DNA of 64,000 nucleotides from contig JBCDDC010000006.1 in the NCBI GenBank assembly GCA_039180675.1, forward strand, positions 62,001-126,000, in the 5' to 3' direction. Both the position numbers and the translations under genes were made by a program. Of this stretch, positions 49,603-58,126 are shown piece by piece (the first letter of the stretch is position 1; each line of letters starts with the position of its first letter). The notes under the pieces are model-generated. The model saw nothing but the letters and a program-made list of their open reading frames with translations. It searched no databases and was not told the DNA's origin. Source of the stretch: Thermohalobaculum sp039180675 (lineage in GTDB: Bacteria; Pseudomonadota; Alphaproteobacteria; Rhodobacterales; Rhodobacteraceae).

Positions 49603-51060
49603 CTACATCAGTTTCTTGCCTCGTGTGACCGGTATGTCAAGCTCCCGGATCTTTTTGCGGAGCGTATTTCGATTGATGCCCAGCAGATCGGCGGCCTTGA
49701 GCTGGTTACCACGGGTCGCCGACAGCGTGATCGCGATCAGCGGCAATTCGACTTCGCGCAGGAAGCGTTCGTAGAGGCCCGGCGGCGGCAAACCCTCGCC
49801 ATATCGGTCGAACATCCGCTGAACGTGATGTTCCACCGCGGTACCCAGCGTACGCTCACCCGGCGCGCCCGTTGCCTCGTCTGCCGCGGCGCGCTGGCTC
49901 GAAAGCTCATCCTCGATGACCGAAGCCGGGATCGGATCCTCGGGTCTGAGCGCCGCGATCCGCTTGACCATGTTTTCGAGCTCACGGACATTGCCGGGCC
50001 AGTTGTACTCCTGCATCCGATCGAAAGCTTCGGACAAAAAGGTTTTGCCTGGTAGTCCGAGCTTTTGCGACTCCCTCAGAAACGCCCTTGCGAGATCCGG
50101 GATATCGTCCTTCCGCGCCCGCAGCGGCGGCAACCGGATCGGTACGACATTGAGGCGGTAGTAGAGATCCTCCCGAAACCCACCTTCGTTGATCAATTGA
50201 CGCAAATCGCGATGGGTGGCGGCGATGATCCTGACATCGGCCTGCCGTGCAGACCGACCGCCGACCGAGGTGAATTCCCCTTCCTGTAGAACACGAAGGA
50301 GCCGGGTCTGCGCCTCGGCCGGCATATCGCCAATCTCATCGAGGAACAGGGTACCACCCTGCGCCTGATCGAATTTGCCCAGCATCTTCTCGGTCGCCCC
50401 GGTGAAGGCGCCGCGCTCATGGCCGAACAGTTCCGATTCGATAAGGTCTCGTGGGATGGCCGCCATATTGATGGCGACGAACGGACCGCGGGCGCGTTGC
50501 CCGAAATTGTGGAGCGCGCGGGCGACAAGCTCTTTTCCAGTGCCGCTTTCACCGGAAATCATGACCGTCAGATCCGTGTTCATCAGCCGCGCCATGATGC
50601 GGTAGACGTCCTGCATGGCCTGACTGCGTCCGATCAGGGGGAGATTTTCCTCCTTCTTGTCCGGGGCCTCGGTCGCGCTCTCCAGAGGCTTTTGTTCCTG
50701 AAACGCCTTCTCGACAACCGAAAGCAACTCCTTGAGATCGAATGGTTTCGGCAGATACTCATAAGCACCAACTTCCGCCGCGCGGATCGCGGTCATCACC
50801 GTGTTCTGAGCACTCATGACGATCACAGGCAGATCGGGGCGCTTGCGGCGGATTGCCGGCATCAGGTCCAGCGCATCACCATCCGGCATGTGCACGTCGG
50901 ACACCACGAGATCGCCCTCGCCCTGATCGACCATCGACCAGAGCCCCGAGATCGATCCGGTCGCCCTTACCCGGCAGCCGATGCGGTTGAGCGCCCGGGT
51001 CAGCACCGTGCGGATCGCCTTGTCATCGTCGGCGAGAAGAATGGTGGCGCCTTCGATCAT
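49603..51060 (-). CDS. ntrC: Nitrogen regulation response regulator NtrC
   Basis: 485 residues. Receiver Asp55 is in VVSDVHMPDGDAL, and Lys in YLPKPFD. The AAA+ domain has Walker A GESGTGKELVARA, an intact GAFTGA in FGHERGAFTGATEKM, Walker B GGTLFLDEIGDMP, and a C-terminal Fis-type helix-turn-helix (GNQLKAADLLGINRNTLRKKIRELDI). It is therefore a normal sigma-54 activator of nitrogen-starvation genes. This differs from Rhodobacter capsulatus NtrC, which is known to lack GAFTGA. Its ATG overlaps the ntrB stop by four bases. Confidence 0.95.
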   Translation of the reverse strand: MIEGATILLADDDKAIRTVLTRALNRIGCRVRATGSISGLWSMVDQGEGDLVVSDVHMPDGDALDLMPAIRRKRPDLPVIVMSAQNTVMTAIRAAEVGAYEYLPKPFDLKELLSVVEKAFQEQKPLESATEAPDKKEENLPLIGRSQAMQDVYRIMARLMNTDLTVMISGESGTGKELVARALHNFGQRARGPFVAINMAAIPRDLIESELFGHERGAFTGATEKMLGKFDQAQGGTLFLDEIGDMPAEAQTRLLRVLQEGEFTSVGGRSARQADVRIIAATHRDLRQLINEGGFREDLYYRLNVVPIRLPPLRARKDDIPDLARAFLRESQKLGLPGKTFLSEAFDRMQEYNWPGNVRELENMVKRIAALRPEDPIPASVIEDELSSQRAAADEATGAPGERTLGTAVEHHVQRMFDRYGEGLPPPGLYERFLREVELPLIAITLSATRGNQLKAADLLGINRNTLRKKIRELDIPVTRGKKLM

Positions 51061-52151
51061 CCGATGGCCTCTTCAGGCTGTGCGCTGACGGTGGAAAACG
51101 GCAGGCGGATTGTGAAACGGGTCCAGCCCGGTTTCGATTCGCAGGTGATGACACCGCCATGGTCGGCGATGACTTTCGAGACCAGGGCGAGCCCGAGCCC
51201 GCTGCCGGAGCCCTTTGACGTGACGAACGGGTCGAAGATGTTGCGCTGCATCTCCTCAGGGATCCCGGCGCCGTTATCAGTCACCGAGATCAGGAGCGGC
51301 AGGCTCTCGCGGCGGCCCGATGGTGTCGTCACCTTGATCCCGGCCGCATAGGCCGTGCGCAGCATGATCACGCCGCCAACCGAGGGTGCGGCCTCGGCCG
51401 CGTTCTTGAGAAGGTTCAGAAACACCTGCATCAGCCGGTCACCGTCGCCGAGCGTGGCGGGAAGCGAGGGATCGAACTCCTCGATGAACCGGATCTCAGA
51501 GGCAAAACCCGCTTTGGCCGCCCGCGCGGCCCGGTCGAGAACGTCGTGGATATTGACCTCGTCTCTCTCGATCGGGCCGAGATCGCCGAATTCCTCGAAA
51601 CTGGCCATGAGTTTGCCGATGCGCTCGACCTCGTCACGGATCAAGAGCGCAAGCTCTCTGTCGCTGTCATCGGCATTCATCTCCAGAAGCTGCGCCGCCC
51701 CGGATATGCCTGCCAACGGGTTCTTGATCTCATGGGCGAGCATCGAGGCCATGCCCGAGACGGAGCGCGCCGCACTCCGATGATCGAGCGACCGGTCCAT
51801 GCGTGATGCGATGGAGCGCGGGTGGAAAAGCAGGATCACCGCGTCCGCCTTGTCGTCGGCGAGCGACGCGGTCAGATCGACCGTGCGCGGCGGGGTTTCG
51901 GGCCAGTTGAGCTCATAATCATAATCCGCGGCCCGCACGCCATGGGCCAGCACCCGGTTGACCAGTTCCGCGATGCGGCTGTCCTCGCCCAGGAACCGGC
52001 TGATTGGGCGTTCCTGCATCTGCCTTTCCGACAGGCCGAGGAAACTCTCGGCTGCCATGTTGGCGGCGATGATCCGGTGGTCTTCGCCGATCACAAGGGC
52101 CGGGTTCGGGAGCCCGCTCCAAATTCCGTCGAGGAGGTCGGGGAGTTTCAT
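51057..52151 (-). CDS. ntrB: Nitrogen regulation sensor kinase NtrB
   Basis: 364 residues, cytoplasmic. A PAS domain (about 8-110, PALVIGEDHRIIAANMAAESFLGLSERQM) is followed by HisKA (SMLAHEIKNPLAGISGAAQLLE, phospho-His near 140) and a HATPase (LNLLKNAAEAA, VTDNGAGIPEEMQRNIFDPFVTSKGSGSGLGLALVSKVI). It phosphorylates NtrC under PII control when nitrogen is short. It is coupled by four-base overlaps to both dusB upstream and ntrC downstream. Confidence 0.95.
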   Translation of the reverse strand: MKLPDLLDGIWSGLPNPALVIGEDHRIIAANMAAESFLGLSERQMQERPISRFLGEDSRIAELVNRVLAHGVRAADYDYELNWPETPPRTVDLTASLADDKADAVILLFHPRSIASRMDRSLDHRSAARSVSGMASMLAHEIKNPLAGISGAAQLLEMNADDSDRELALLIRDEVERIGKLMASFEEFGDLGPIERDEVNIHDVLDRAARAAKAGFASEIRFIEEFDPSLPATLGDGDRLMQVFLNLLKNAAEAAPSVGGVIMLRTAYAAGIKVTTPSGRRESLPLLISVTDNGAGIPEEMQRNIFDPFVTSKGSGSGLGLALVSKVIADHGGVITCESKPGWTRFTIRLPFSTVSAQPEEAIG

Positions 52152-53128
52152 GCCGCCAACCTGCCCGTCTCGTCGCCGACCCGCCGGAGAGCGTCGATGA
52201 CGCGCGCGGGATCGGTCTCTCGGATGACCGTATCCCGGATCTGCCGGCCATTCTCGACATGCCGGAGATAGGCATCGAGATGCTTCCGCGCAGACCGGAC
52301 ACCGTTCTCGACCCCGTAGAAGGCGAGCTGCGCCTGATAATGGGCGATCATCAACTCGGCGAGTTCATCGCCCTGCGGCGCGTCCGGCACCGGCAATCCG
52401 GCGAGCGAGGCGTGGATTTGATGGAGCAGCCAGGGCCGCCCTTGCGCGCCACGGCCGATCATCACGCCATCGGCGCCCGACAGGGCGAGCGCACGCCGCG
52501 CGGTTTCAGCGCAAACGATATCGCCATTCGCGATGACGGGGATCGAGACAGCCTCCTTGACTGCCCGGATCGCCTGCCAATCCGCGCTCCCCTTGTAGAA
52601 TTGACAGCGGGTGCGGCCATGGACCGTGATCATGCGAACGCCCGCGGCCCCTGCCCGTGTGGCGAGATCTGGGGCGTTGATCATCTGATCGTCCCACCCC
52701 AGACGCATCTTGACCGTAACCGGGACATCGACGGCCTCGATAACCGCCTCGATCAGTGAGAGGGCATGGTCCGGCTCGCGCATCAGGGCGGAGCCTGCCG
52801 CGCCGGTCGTCACCTTGCGGGCCGGGCAGCCCATGTTGATATCGATGATGCGCGCGCCCTGTCCGGCCAGGCGCCGTGCCGCCTCGGCCATCCACTCCGC
52901 GTCCCGTCCCGCGATCTGCACGGCGGATGCATCCGCGCCGAGGGCCAATTCCGCCTTGTGATGGAGCGCTTCTCCGTTCGCGAGCACCTCGGCGGTTGCG
53001 ATCATCTCGGAGACGACGAGACCGGCACCGAACCGGGCGACCACCTCACGAAACGGGCGGTCGGTGATTCCTGCCATCGGCGCGAGCAGCACCGGGCTTT
53101 TGATCGCTATTTCCCCAACCTGGAGCAT
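52148..53128 (-). CDS. dusB: tRNA-dihydrouridine synthase B (NifR3)
   Basis: 326 residues, FMN-dependent. It reduces uridines in tRNA. Motifs: PVLLAPMAGITDRPFREVVARFGAG, the active-site Cys in DINMGCPARKVTTGAAGSALM, TVKMRLGWDD, MITVHGRTRCQFYKGSADW, VIANGDIV, and GADGVMIGRGAQGRPWL. The ATG at 53128 gives the family start MLQVGEIAIKSPV; the frame runs 20 codons further upstream. Position as first gene before ntrBC (hence the name nifR3) is classical for Alphaproteobacteria. It is divergent from ispDF across 105 bp. Confidence 0.96.
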   Translation of the reverse strand: MLQVGEIAIKSPVLLAPMAGITDRPFREVVARFGAGLVVSEMIATAEVLANGEALHHKAELALGADASAVQIAGRDAEWMAEAARRLAGQGARIIDINMGCPARKVTTGAAGSALMREPDHALSLIEAVIEAVDVPVTVKMRLGWDDQMINAPDLATRAGAAGVRMITVHGRTRCQFYKGSADWQAIRAVKEAVSIPVIANGDIVCAETARRALALSGADGVMIGRGAQGRPWLLHQIHASLAGLPVPDAPQGDELAELMIAHYQAQLAFYGVENGVRSARKHLDAYLRHVENGRQIRDTVIRETDPARVIDALRRVGDETGRLAA

Positions 53129-53233
53129 GATTTGCCCAAAACACGTGCACTTCCCGCTGTCATAGGCTGCGGGCCTTGCCGAGATCAAGGCCGCTGGCTA
53201 AAGAGTCGCCAATCGCAATCGCAGAGTTTCTCC

Positions 53234-54391
53234 ATGAGCTTCGCCATTCTTATCGTCGCGGCCGGCAAGGGCCTGCGCCTCGGCGGCCCGATCCCGAAGC
53301 AGTATCAGGCGCTGGGTGGCGAGATGGTTCTGACCCGGACGCTCCGGGCCGCGATGGGGAGCGATGCGGCGCTCATTCAAGTCTCGATCCACCCGGACTA
53401 TGCCGAGCAGTACGAGCGTGCGATCGAGGGCCTCGAGGATAAGCGGTTGCTTCCACCCGTTCGCGGCGGTGCAGAACGCGCGGAGACCGTGCGATTGGCG
53501 CTTGAGGCGCTTGAGCCCCACGCACCGCCCATCGTGCTGGTGCATGACGCGGCGCGTCCCTTCGCGAGCTCAGAGCTGTTCAATCGCCTCGCCGAAGCGG
53601 CGCGGGAGGGTGGCGCGATCGCCGCCGAACCGGTGGTGGATGCGCTCTGGCGTGAGACCGATGGCGGGGCGGATGTATCCGTCTCCCGGGCCGGGCTGTG
53701 GCGGGCGCAGACCCCGCAGGCATTCCCGTTCGCGGCTCTCTTGAACGCGCACCGGACGGCTGAAGACCCCACTGCCCTAGACGACACCGAGGTCTTTCGA
53801 AATGCCGGGCTGCCGGTCACGCTCGTCTCTGGCGAAGCCGACAACTTCAAGATAACCACGGCCGAGGATATGGCGCGCGCCGAGCGACTGGTGCGGCGGG
53901 AGGGTCAGGCGATGGACATCCGTATCGGGCACGGTTTCGACGTTCACAGGTTCTGCGAGGGCGACCATGTGATGCTCTGCGGTGTGAAAGTTCCCCATAG
54001 CCACGGCCTGCAAGGACATTCCGATGCCGATGTCGGGTTGCACTCGCTCGCTGACGCGATCTACGGCGCGCTGGCCGAAGGGGATATCGGGACCCATTTC
54101 CCCCCCTCCGATCCGCAATGGAAGGGAGCGGAGAGCCACGTGTTCCTGAGCCACGCGGCTGATCTGGTCCGCGAACGTGGGGGGCGGATCGCCAACCTCG
54201 ACGTCACGCTCCTCTGCGAAAGACCCAAGATCGGCCCGCATGCTTCGGCGATGAAGGTCAGGCTCTCTGAGATCTCTAGCGTCGATCCATCGCGTATTTC
54301 CATCAAGGCGACCACGATGGAGAAGATGGGCTTCGTCGGTCGGGAAGAGGGGATGGGCTGCATGGCCACGGCCTGTGTGATCCTGGAATGA
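53234..54391 (+). CDS. ispDF: Bifunctional IspD/IspF (MEP cytidylyltransferase and MEcPP synthase)
   Basis: 385 residues. Residues 1-225 are IspD (ILIVAAGKGLRLGGPIPKQYQ, VLVHDAARPFAS, WRAQTPQAFPF), which makes CDP-methylerythritol. Residues 228-385 are IspF (IRIGHGFDVHRFCEGDHVMLCGV with Asp-His zinc ligands, LQGHSDADVGLHSLADAIYGA, IGTHFPPSDPQWKGAES), which cyclises to MEcPP. The fusion is typical of Alphaproteobacteria and skips the intermediate step by IspE. The ATG at 53234 begins the conserved MSFAILIVAAG; the frame is open 156 codons upstream but that is antisense to dusB. It overlaps pgpA by four bases. Confidence 0.96.
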   Translation: MSFAILIVAAGKGLRLGGPIPKQYQALGGEMVLTRTLRAAMGSDAALIQVSIHPDYAEQYERAIEGLEDKRLLPPVRGGAERAETVRLALEALEPHAPPIVLVHDAARPFASSELFNRLAEAAREGGAIAAEPVVDALWRETDGGADVSVSRAGLWRAQTPQAFPFAALLNAHRTAEDPTALDDTEVFRNAGLPVTLVSGEADNFKITTAEDMARAERLVRREGQAMDIRIGHGFDVHRFCEGDHVMLCGVKVPHSHGLQGHSDADVGLHSLADAIYGALAEGDIGTHFPPSDPQWKGAESHVFLSHAADLVRERGGRIANLDVTLLCERPKIGPHASAMKVRLSEISSVDPSRISIKATTMEKMGFVGREEGMGCMATACVILE

Positions 54392-54864
54392 TCCCGTTCA
54401 TCGTGACCTTCGGCGGCGTCGGCAGGCTTCCAAAGGCGCCGGGGACCTTTGGCTCCATCGCCGCGATCCCGCTGGCGTATTTGCTGCATTTTCTGGGAGG
54501 TTTTCCGCTGGTCGCGGTCGCCACACTGGCTTTATTCGGTATCGGGCTCTGGGCGTCCGCGCGCTATCTGGAGGGCAAGTCGGACGATCCCTCGGAGGTC
54601 GTGATCGACGAAGTGGTCGGGATGATGCTCACGCTCTGGCCGTTGTCCTGGGGCCTTTGGGTTGCCGGGCTCGAGCCGCATGTCTTCCCTTGGCCCGGCT
54701 GGCTAATCGGTTTGGTCCTATTCCGCTTCTTCGATATCGTGAAACCGCCACCGGTTCGCTGGTTCGACCGGCCGGGCGCGTTGTTCGTGATGCTGGATGA
54801 TGTTGTCGCCGGGGCGCTCAGCGCCCTTCTCGTGTGGATTGCCGCAATGATCGCCCATGGCTGA
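54388..54864 (+). CDS. pgpA: Phosphatidylglycerophosphatase A
   Basis: 158 residues, membrane protein. It removes the phosphate from phosphatidylglycerophosphate to give phosphatidylglycerol. Family motifs: FGGVGRLPKAPGTFGSIAAIPL at the start, SEVVIDEVVGMMLTLWPL (metal-binding acidic residues), and LVLFRFFDIVKPPPVRWFDR, then MLDDVVAGALSALLVW. The ATG overlaps the ispDF stop (ATGA) and the 3' end overlaps the next gene by eight bases. Confidence 0.94.
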   Translation: MIPFIVTFGGVGRLPKAPGTFGSIAAIPLAYLLHFLGGFPLVAVATLALFGIGLWASARYLEGKSDDPSEVVIDEVVGMMLTLWPLSWGLWVAGLEPHVFPWPGWLIGLVLFRFFDIVKPPPVRWFDRPGALFVMLDDVVAGALSALLVWIAAMIAHG

Positions 54865-55342
54865 GACCACCTCACTCGCAACCGAGATCTTGGATCGCTG
54901 TATTGCGACAGGGATCCGGCTTGCGACGGTGGAGAGTTGCACGGGCGGGATGATTGCGGCAGCGCTGACCGATATCCCCGGATCTTCCGCCGTGGTCGAG
55001 CGTGGCTTCGTCACCTACTCAAACGAAGCGAAGGCAGAGCTTGTTGGTGTTCCCATGGATCTGATCATCCAGCACGGGGCGGTCTCGGAACCCGTGGCGA
55101 TCGCGATGGCCGAGGGCGGCCTGCGCAATGCGCCAGTGGATCTTGCAGTCGCGGTGACAGGAATTGCGGGTCCTGGTGGCGGCAGCGAGGCGAAACCCGA
55201 AGGCCTGGTTCATTTCGCCTGCGCCCGGCGAGGCCACACCACGGCCCATGCGAGGATCGAGTTCGGTGCGCTGGGGCGTGAAGAGGTGCGGAGAAGATCG
55301 GCGATCCAGGCGCTCGAGATGCTCAGATCTGCTGCTGGCTGA
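54857..55342 (+). CDS. pncC: CinA-family nicotinamide-nucleotide amidohydrolase
   Basis: 161 residues, equal to the C-terminal CinA domain alone (PncC). It deamidates nicotinamide mononucleotide for NAD salvage. The active-site signature is ATVESCTGGMIAAALTDIPGSS (residues ~17-38), with YSNEAKAELVGV and VTGIAGPGGGSEAKPEGLVHFA. It overlaps pgpA by eight bases, so ispDF-pgpA-pncC form one translationally coupled unit. Its 3' end overlaps the convergent START-domain gene by 20 bp. Confidence 0.92.
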   Translation: MAETTSLATEILDRCIATGIRLATVESCTGGMIAAALTDIPGSSAVVERGFVTYSNEAKAELVGVPMDLIIQHGAVSEPVAIAMAEGGLRNAPVDLAVAVTGIAGPGGGSEAKPEGLVHFACARRGHTTAHARIEFGALGREEVRRRSAIQALEMLRSAAG

Positions 55343-55799
55343 CAGCTTTCTGATCGGTGTAAAGCGCATCGGCCCGTCGTTCGAACGCGCGCACAATCCG
55401 TTGCATCGCCTCGCCGAAGACCACCCCGATGATTGCCTGCAGCGTCCTGCTCTTGAACTCGAAGTCCACGTGAAAGTCGACGATGCAACTCTCTCCGTCT
55501 GGCGTGAACTTCCAATTGTTCAAAAGGTACTTGAAGGGCCCGTCGATGTAGGAGACGTCGATGGTTCGGGCCTCCGGATCAAAGGAGACACGGCTGCCGA
55601 AGCGCTCCCTGAAAACCTTGAACGAGATGATGAGATCGGCGTCCACTACCCCTTTTCCATCGGGGCCGCGTGCATCCTTGCGGATCCGGCAGCCGGCACA
55701 CCACGGCAGGAATTCGGGATAGGCCTCGACATCCTCGATCAAGGCATACATCTGCTCTGCCGTGTACGGCATGCGGCGCTTTTCGATATGGGTCGGCAT
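55323..55799 (-). CDS. Coq10/RatA family START-domain protein
   Basis: 158 residues, polyketide cyclase/START fold. It starts with PTHIEKRRMPYTAEQMYALIEDVEAYPEFLPWCAGCRI, the standard Coq10/RatA opening, and continues with TIDVSYIDGPFKYLLNNWKF and VDFEFKSRTLQAIIGVVF. Mitochondrial Coq10 binds ubiquinone; E. coli RatA was reported as a ribosome-association inhibitor. In Alphaproteobacteria a ubiquinone-related role is likelier, by inference. Its tail overlaps pncC in the opposite direction. It lies 115 bp after lipA on the same strand. Confidence 0.85.
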   Translation of the reverse strand: MPTHIEKRRMPYTAEQMYALIEDVEAYPEFLPWCAGCRIRKDARGPDGKGVVDADLIISFKVFRERFGSRVSFDPEARTIDVSYIDGPFKYLLNNWKFTPDGESCIVDFHVDFEFKSRTLQAIIGVVFGEAMQRIVRAFERRADALYTDQKAVSQQQI

Positions 55800-55914
55800 C
55801 CTCTCGACGTGTTCCGTCAGCTCCTATCCGAATTCGCTCATGTAAAGATCCTGGCGCAAAAGACAACTGCACCGCGGCGCTGCGGCGCGGGGCGGGAAGC
55901 GCCAATAATTTGGA

Positions 55915-56868
55915 TCACCCGTTCGCGATGGCCTGACGCGCAGCCTGCATCCGCGCGAAATCGTCGCCCGCATGGTAGCTCGACCGGGTGAGCGGAGAAG
56001 CCGAGACCATCAGGAAGCCTTTCGAATACGCGGTTTTCTCATAGCTCTCGAACTCATCGGGCGTGATGAAATCGGCGACCGCGTGATGCTTCGGTGTGGG
56101 CTGGAGATACTGGCCGATGGTCAGGAAATCGATATCCGCCGCCCGCATATCCTCCATCACTTGGACGACCTGTGTCCGGGTCTCTCCCAGCCCGACCATC
56201 AGGCCCGACTTGGTGAAAATCTCGGGTGCCATTTCCTTGACGCGCTGGAGCAGCCGTAGGGAGTGGAAGTATCGCGCGCCGGGGCGGACCTGCGGATAGA
56301 GGCCAGGCACGGTTTCCAGATTGTGGTTGAAGACATCCGGGCGCGCCTCGACCACCGTCTCGAGCGCACCATCCGGGCTTCTCAGAAAGTCGGGCGTCAG
56401 AACCTCGATCGTCGTCCCGGGGCTGTGGCGGCGGATCGCACGGATCGTCTGGGCGAAATGCTCGGCCCCGCCATCGTTCAGATCGTCGCGGTCGACCGAG
56501 GTGACAACCACATGATTGAGGGCGAGTTTCTTGACCGCCTGGGCGACCCTGCCGGGCTCGAAGACATCCAGAGTATCCGGCTTTCCGGTGGCAACGTTGC
56601 AGAATGTGCAGCCGCGGGTGCAGATCTCGCCCATGATCATCATGGTCGCATGACCCTGAGACCAGCATTCGCCGACGTTGGGGCAGCCGGCCTCTTCGCA
56701 AACCGTTACCAGCCCGTGTTCACGGATCGTGTTCCGGGTCTCGTGATAGCCACGCGAGGTCGGGGCTTTGACCCGAATCCATGGGGGTTTGCGCGGGCTC
56801 GGATTATCGGCCCTGTGCGCTTTTTCCGGATGCCGCTCGCTACGGTCTTTGAGATCTCGCTCAGTCAT
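55915..56868 (-). CDS. lipA: Lipoyl synthase
   Basis: 317 residues, radical SAM enzyme that inserts two sulfurs into octanoyl groups. The auxiliary cluster motif is CEEAGCPNVGEC (CX4CX5C). The radical SAM motif is CTRGCTFC (CX3CX2C). The third ligand of the auxiliary cluster is the Ser of the terminal RSSYHAGDDF. The N-terminal RKPPWIRVKAPTSRGYHETR is typical. Each turnover releases 5'-deoxyadenosine, which may matter for the salvage operon 1 kb away. Confidence 0.97.
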   Translation of the reverse strand: MTERDLKDRSERHPEKAHRADNPSPRKPPWIRVKAPTSRGYHETRNTIREHGLVTVCEEAGCPNVGECWSQGHATMMIMGEICTRGCTFCNVATGKPDTLDVFEPGRVAQAVKKLALNHVVVTSVDRDDLNDGGAEHFAQTIRAIRRHSPGTTIEVLTPDFLRSPDGALETVVEARPDVFNHNLETVPGLYPQVRPGARYFHSLRLLQRVKEMAPEIFTKSGLMVGLGETRTQVVQVMEDMRAADIDFLTIGQYLQPTPKHHAVADFITPDEFESYEKTAYSKGFLMVSASPLTRSSYHAGDDFARMQAARQAIANG

Positions 56869-57034
56869 CGGGGCTCCTCTCTACCAGATATATGCCACGG
56901 ATTGACTGAAAGAAACCGGGCAATCGACCTCACGCTCGCGATGCGTCGAGAAAGCGTGAGATGGAGTGATTTTCCATCTGCGCGCGATCCTACCATTCTT
57001 CCGTGTATCTTATCCGACCACAGGGAAAATCTTC

Positions 57035-57475
57035 ATGAGACTGACCTCTGCCACCGCACTGGTACTCGGCGCGGTTCTCGCGCTTGGCGCATGCGCGCAA
57101 CAAACCACCACTTCCGCACCTGCCGCTGCTGCTGCGACTGCGTCGAAGGGAGACGTGGCCAAAACCGCCTCGGGCGTCTTCATCGGCAAGAGCAATCACA
57201 TCACGACCGGTCACGCCTCGATCGGCCGTGTCGGCAACAAGTGGGTGGTTGTGCTGGAGGACGACTTCACCTTCGACGGCGCGCCGGACCCGCATGTGGC
57301 GCTTGGATCCGACGGTTATCGCAAGGATGCGTCCCTGTCGCTTCTGAGCAGCAATAGTGGGCGGCAAGTCTATGAAATCCCAGCCACTTTGGACGTTGCG
57401 GAGTTCAATGAAGTGTGGATCTGGTGCGACAAGTTCGCGGTCCCACTCGGCCTGGCAAAGCTGACGCTTACCTGA
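57035..57475 (+). CDS. DM13-domain lipoprotein
   Basis: 146 residues. The lipobox LALGAC gives a lipidated Cys at residue 20. A low-complexity Ala/Thr spacer (about 21-40) precedes a DM13-type domain (about 45-146): SGVFIGKSNHITTGHASIG, VVVLEDDFTFDGAPDPHVALG, YEIPATLDVAEFNEVWIWCDKFAVPLGLAKL. DM13 domains carry a conserved Cys (here WCDKF) and are proposed to act in redox or electron transfer at surfaces. The ATG at 57035 has GGGAA upstream. It ends directly against the aldolase gene, tail to tail with no gap. Confidence 0.82.
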   Translation: MRLTSATALVLGAVLALGACAQQTTTSAPAAAAATASKGDVAKTASGVFIGKSNHITTGHASIGRVGNKWVVVLEDDFTFDGAPDPHVALGSDGYRKDASLSLLSSNSGRQVYEIPATLDVAEFNEVWIWCDKFAVPLGLAKLTLT

Positions 57476-58126
57476 TCACGCCCTCTCCGGGCCGGACCCG
57501 TACCCGTATCCGGCCCGGAACTTCTCCAGTACGCGATCCATCTCATCAGCAGGCAGGTGCGGGGGCTCACCGATCTGGAGAGCGTGCAGATATTGTGCTG
57601 CCAACAACTCGACCTCCACGCCAAGCCGCAGCGCTGAGCTAAGATCTGCGCCGCAGGCGACCATTCCATGATGGGCCATGAGGCAGGCCATCCGCCCCTC
57701 CAACGCCTCGATCACGAGATCCGACAGCTCCTGGCTGCCAAAGGTCGCGTAGCCACAGCATCGAATGTCATGGCCACCGGCCATCGCGACCATGTAGTGG
57801 AACGGCGGGATGCCGCGGTTATGGACAGCGAGCGCTGTTGCGTGCACCGGATGGGTGTGGACGATCGCGCCGATATCGGCCCGGCTCGTGAGAATGTCCC
57901 GGTGGAACCGCCACTCGGATGATGGGTGGACGCCCTGCCCCGCCCAGCTTCCATCGAATCCCATCTCGACAATCTGTTCCGGCGCCAGCGTCTCGTAATC
58001 TCGCCCCGATGGCGTGATGAGGAACCCGCTTTCGAAGCGCACGGAGACATTGCCGGAGCGGCCCGTGTTCAGGCCCGCTGCGTTCATCGCGCGGGCGGTC
58101 TCGATCACCTCCTGACGCAGGTTCAT
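57476..58126 (-). CDS. Class II aldolase (FucA/Ald2-like, likely 5-deoxyribulose-phosphate type)
   Basis: 216 residues, the length of fuculose-phosphate aldolase. Motifs: NTGRSGNVSVRFESGFLITPSGRDYETL, the acid/base and zinc segment HPSSEWRFHRDIL (Glu) and IVHTHPVHATALAV (two His), and MAHHGMVACG (third His). Its start overlaps the stop of mtnA by four bases. An mtnA-class II aldolase pair is the signature of the DHAP shunt, in which 5-deoxy- or 5-methylthio-ribulose 1-phosphate is cleaved to DHAP and an aldehyde. The alternative is MtnB dehydratase of the methionine salvage pathway, but no other salvage gene is adjacent. Function is inferred from motif and context. Confidence 0.8.
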   Translation of the reverse strand: MNLRQEVIETARAMNAAGLNTGRSGNVSVRFESGFLITPSGRDYETLAPEQIVEMGFDGSWAGQGVHPSSEWRFHRDILTSRADIGAIVHTHPVHATALAVHNRGIPPFHYMVAMAGGHDIRCCGYATFGSQELSDLVIEALEGRMACLMAHHGMVACGADLSSALRLGVEVELLAAQYLHALQIGEPPHLPADEMDRVLEKFRAGYGYGSGPERA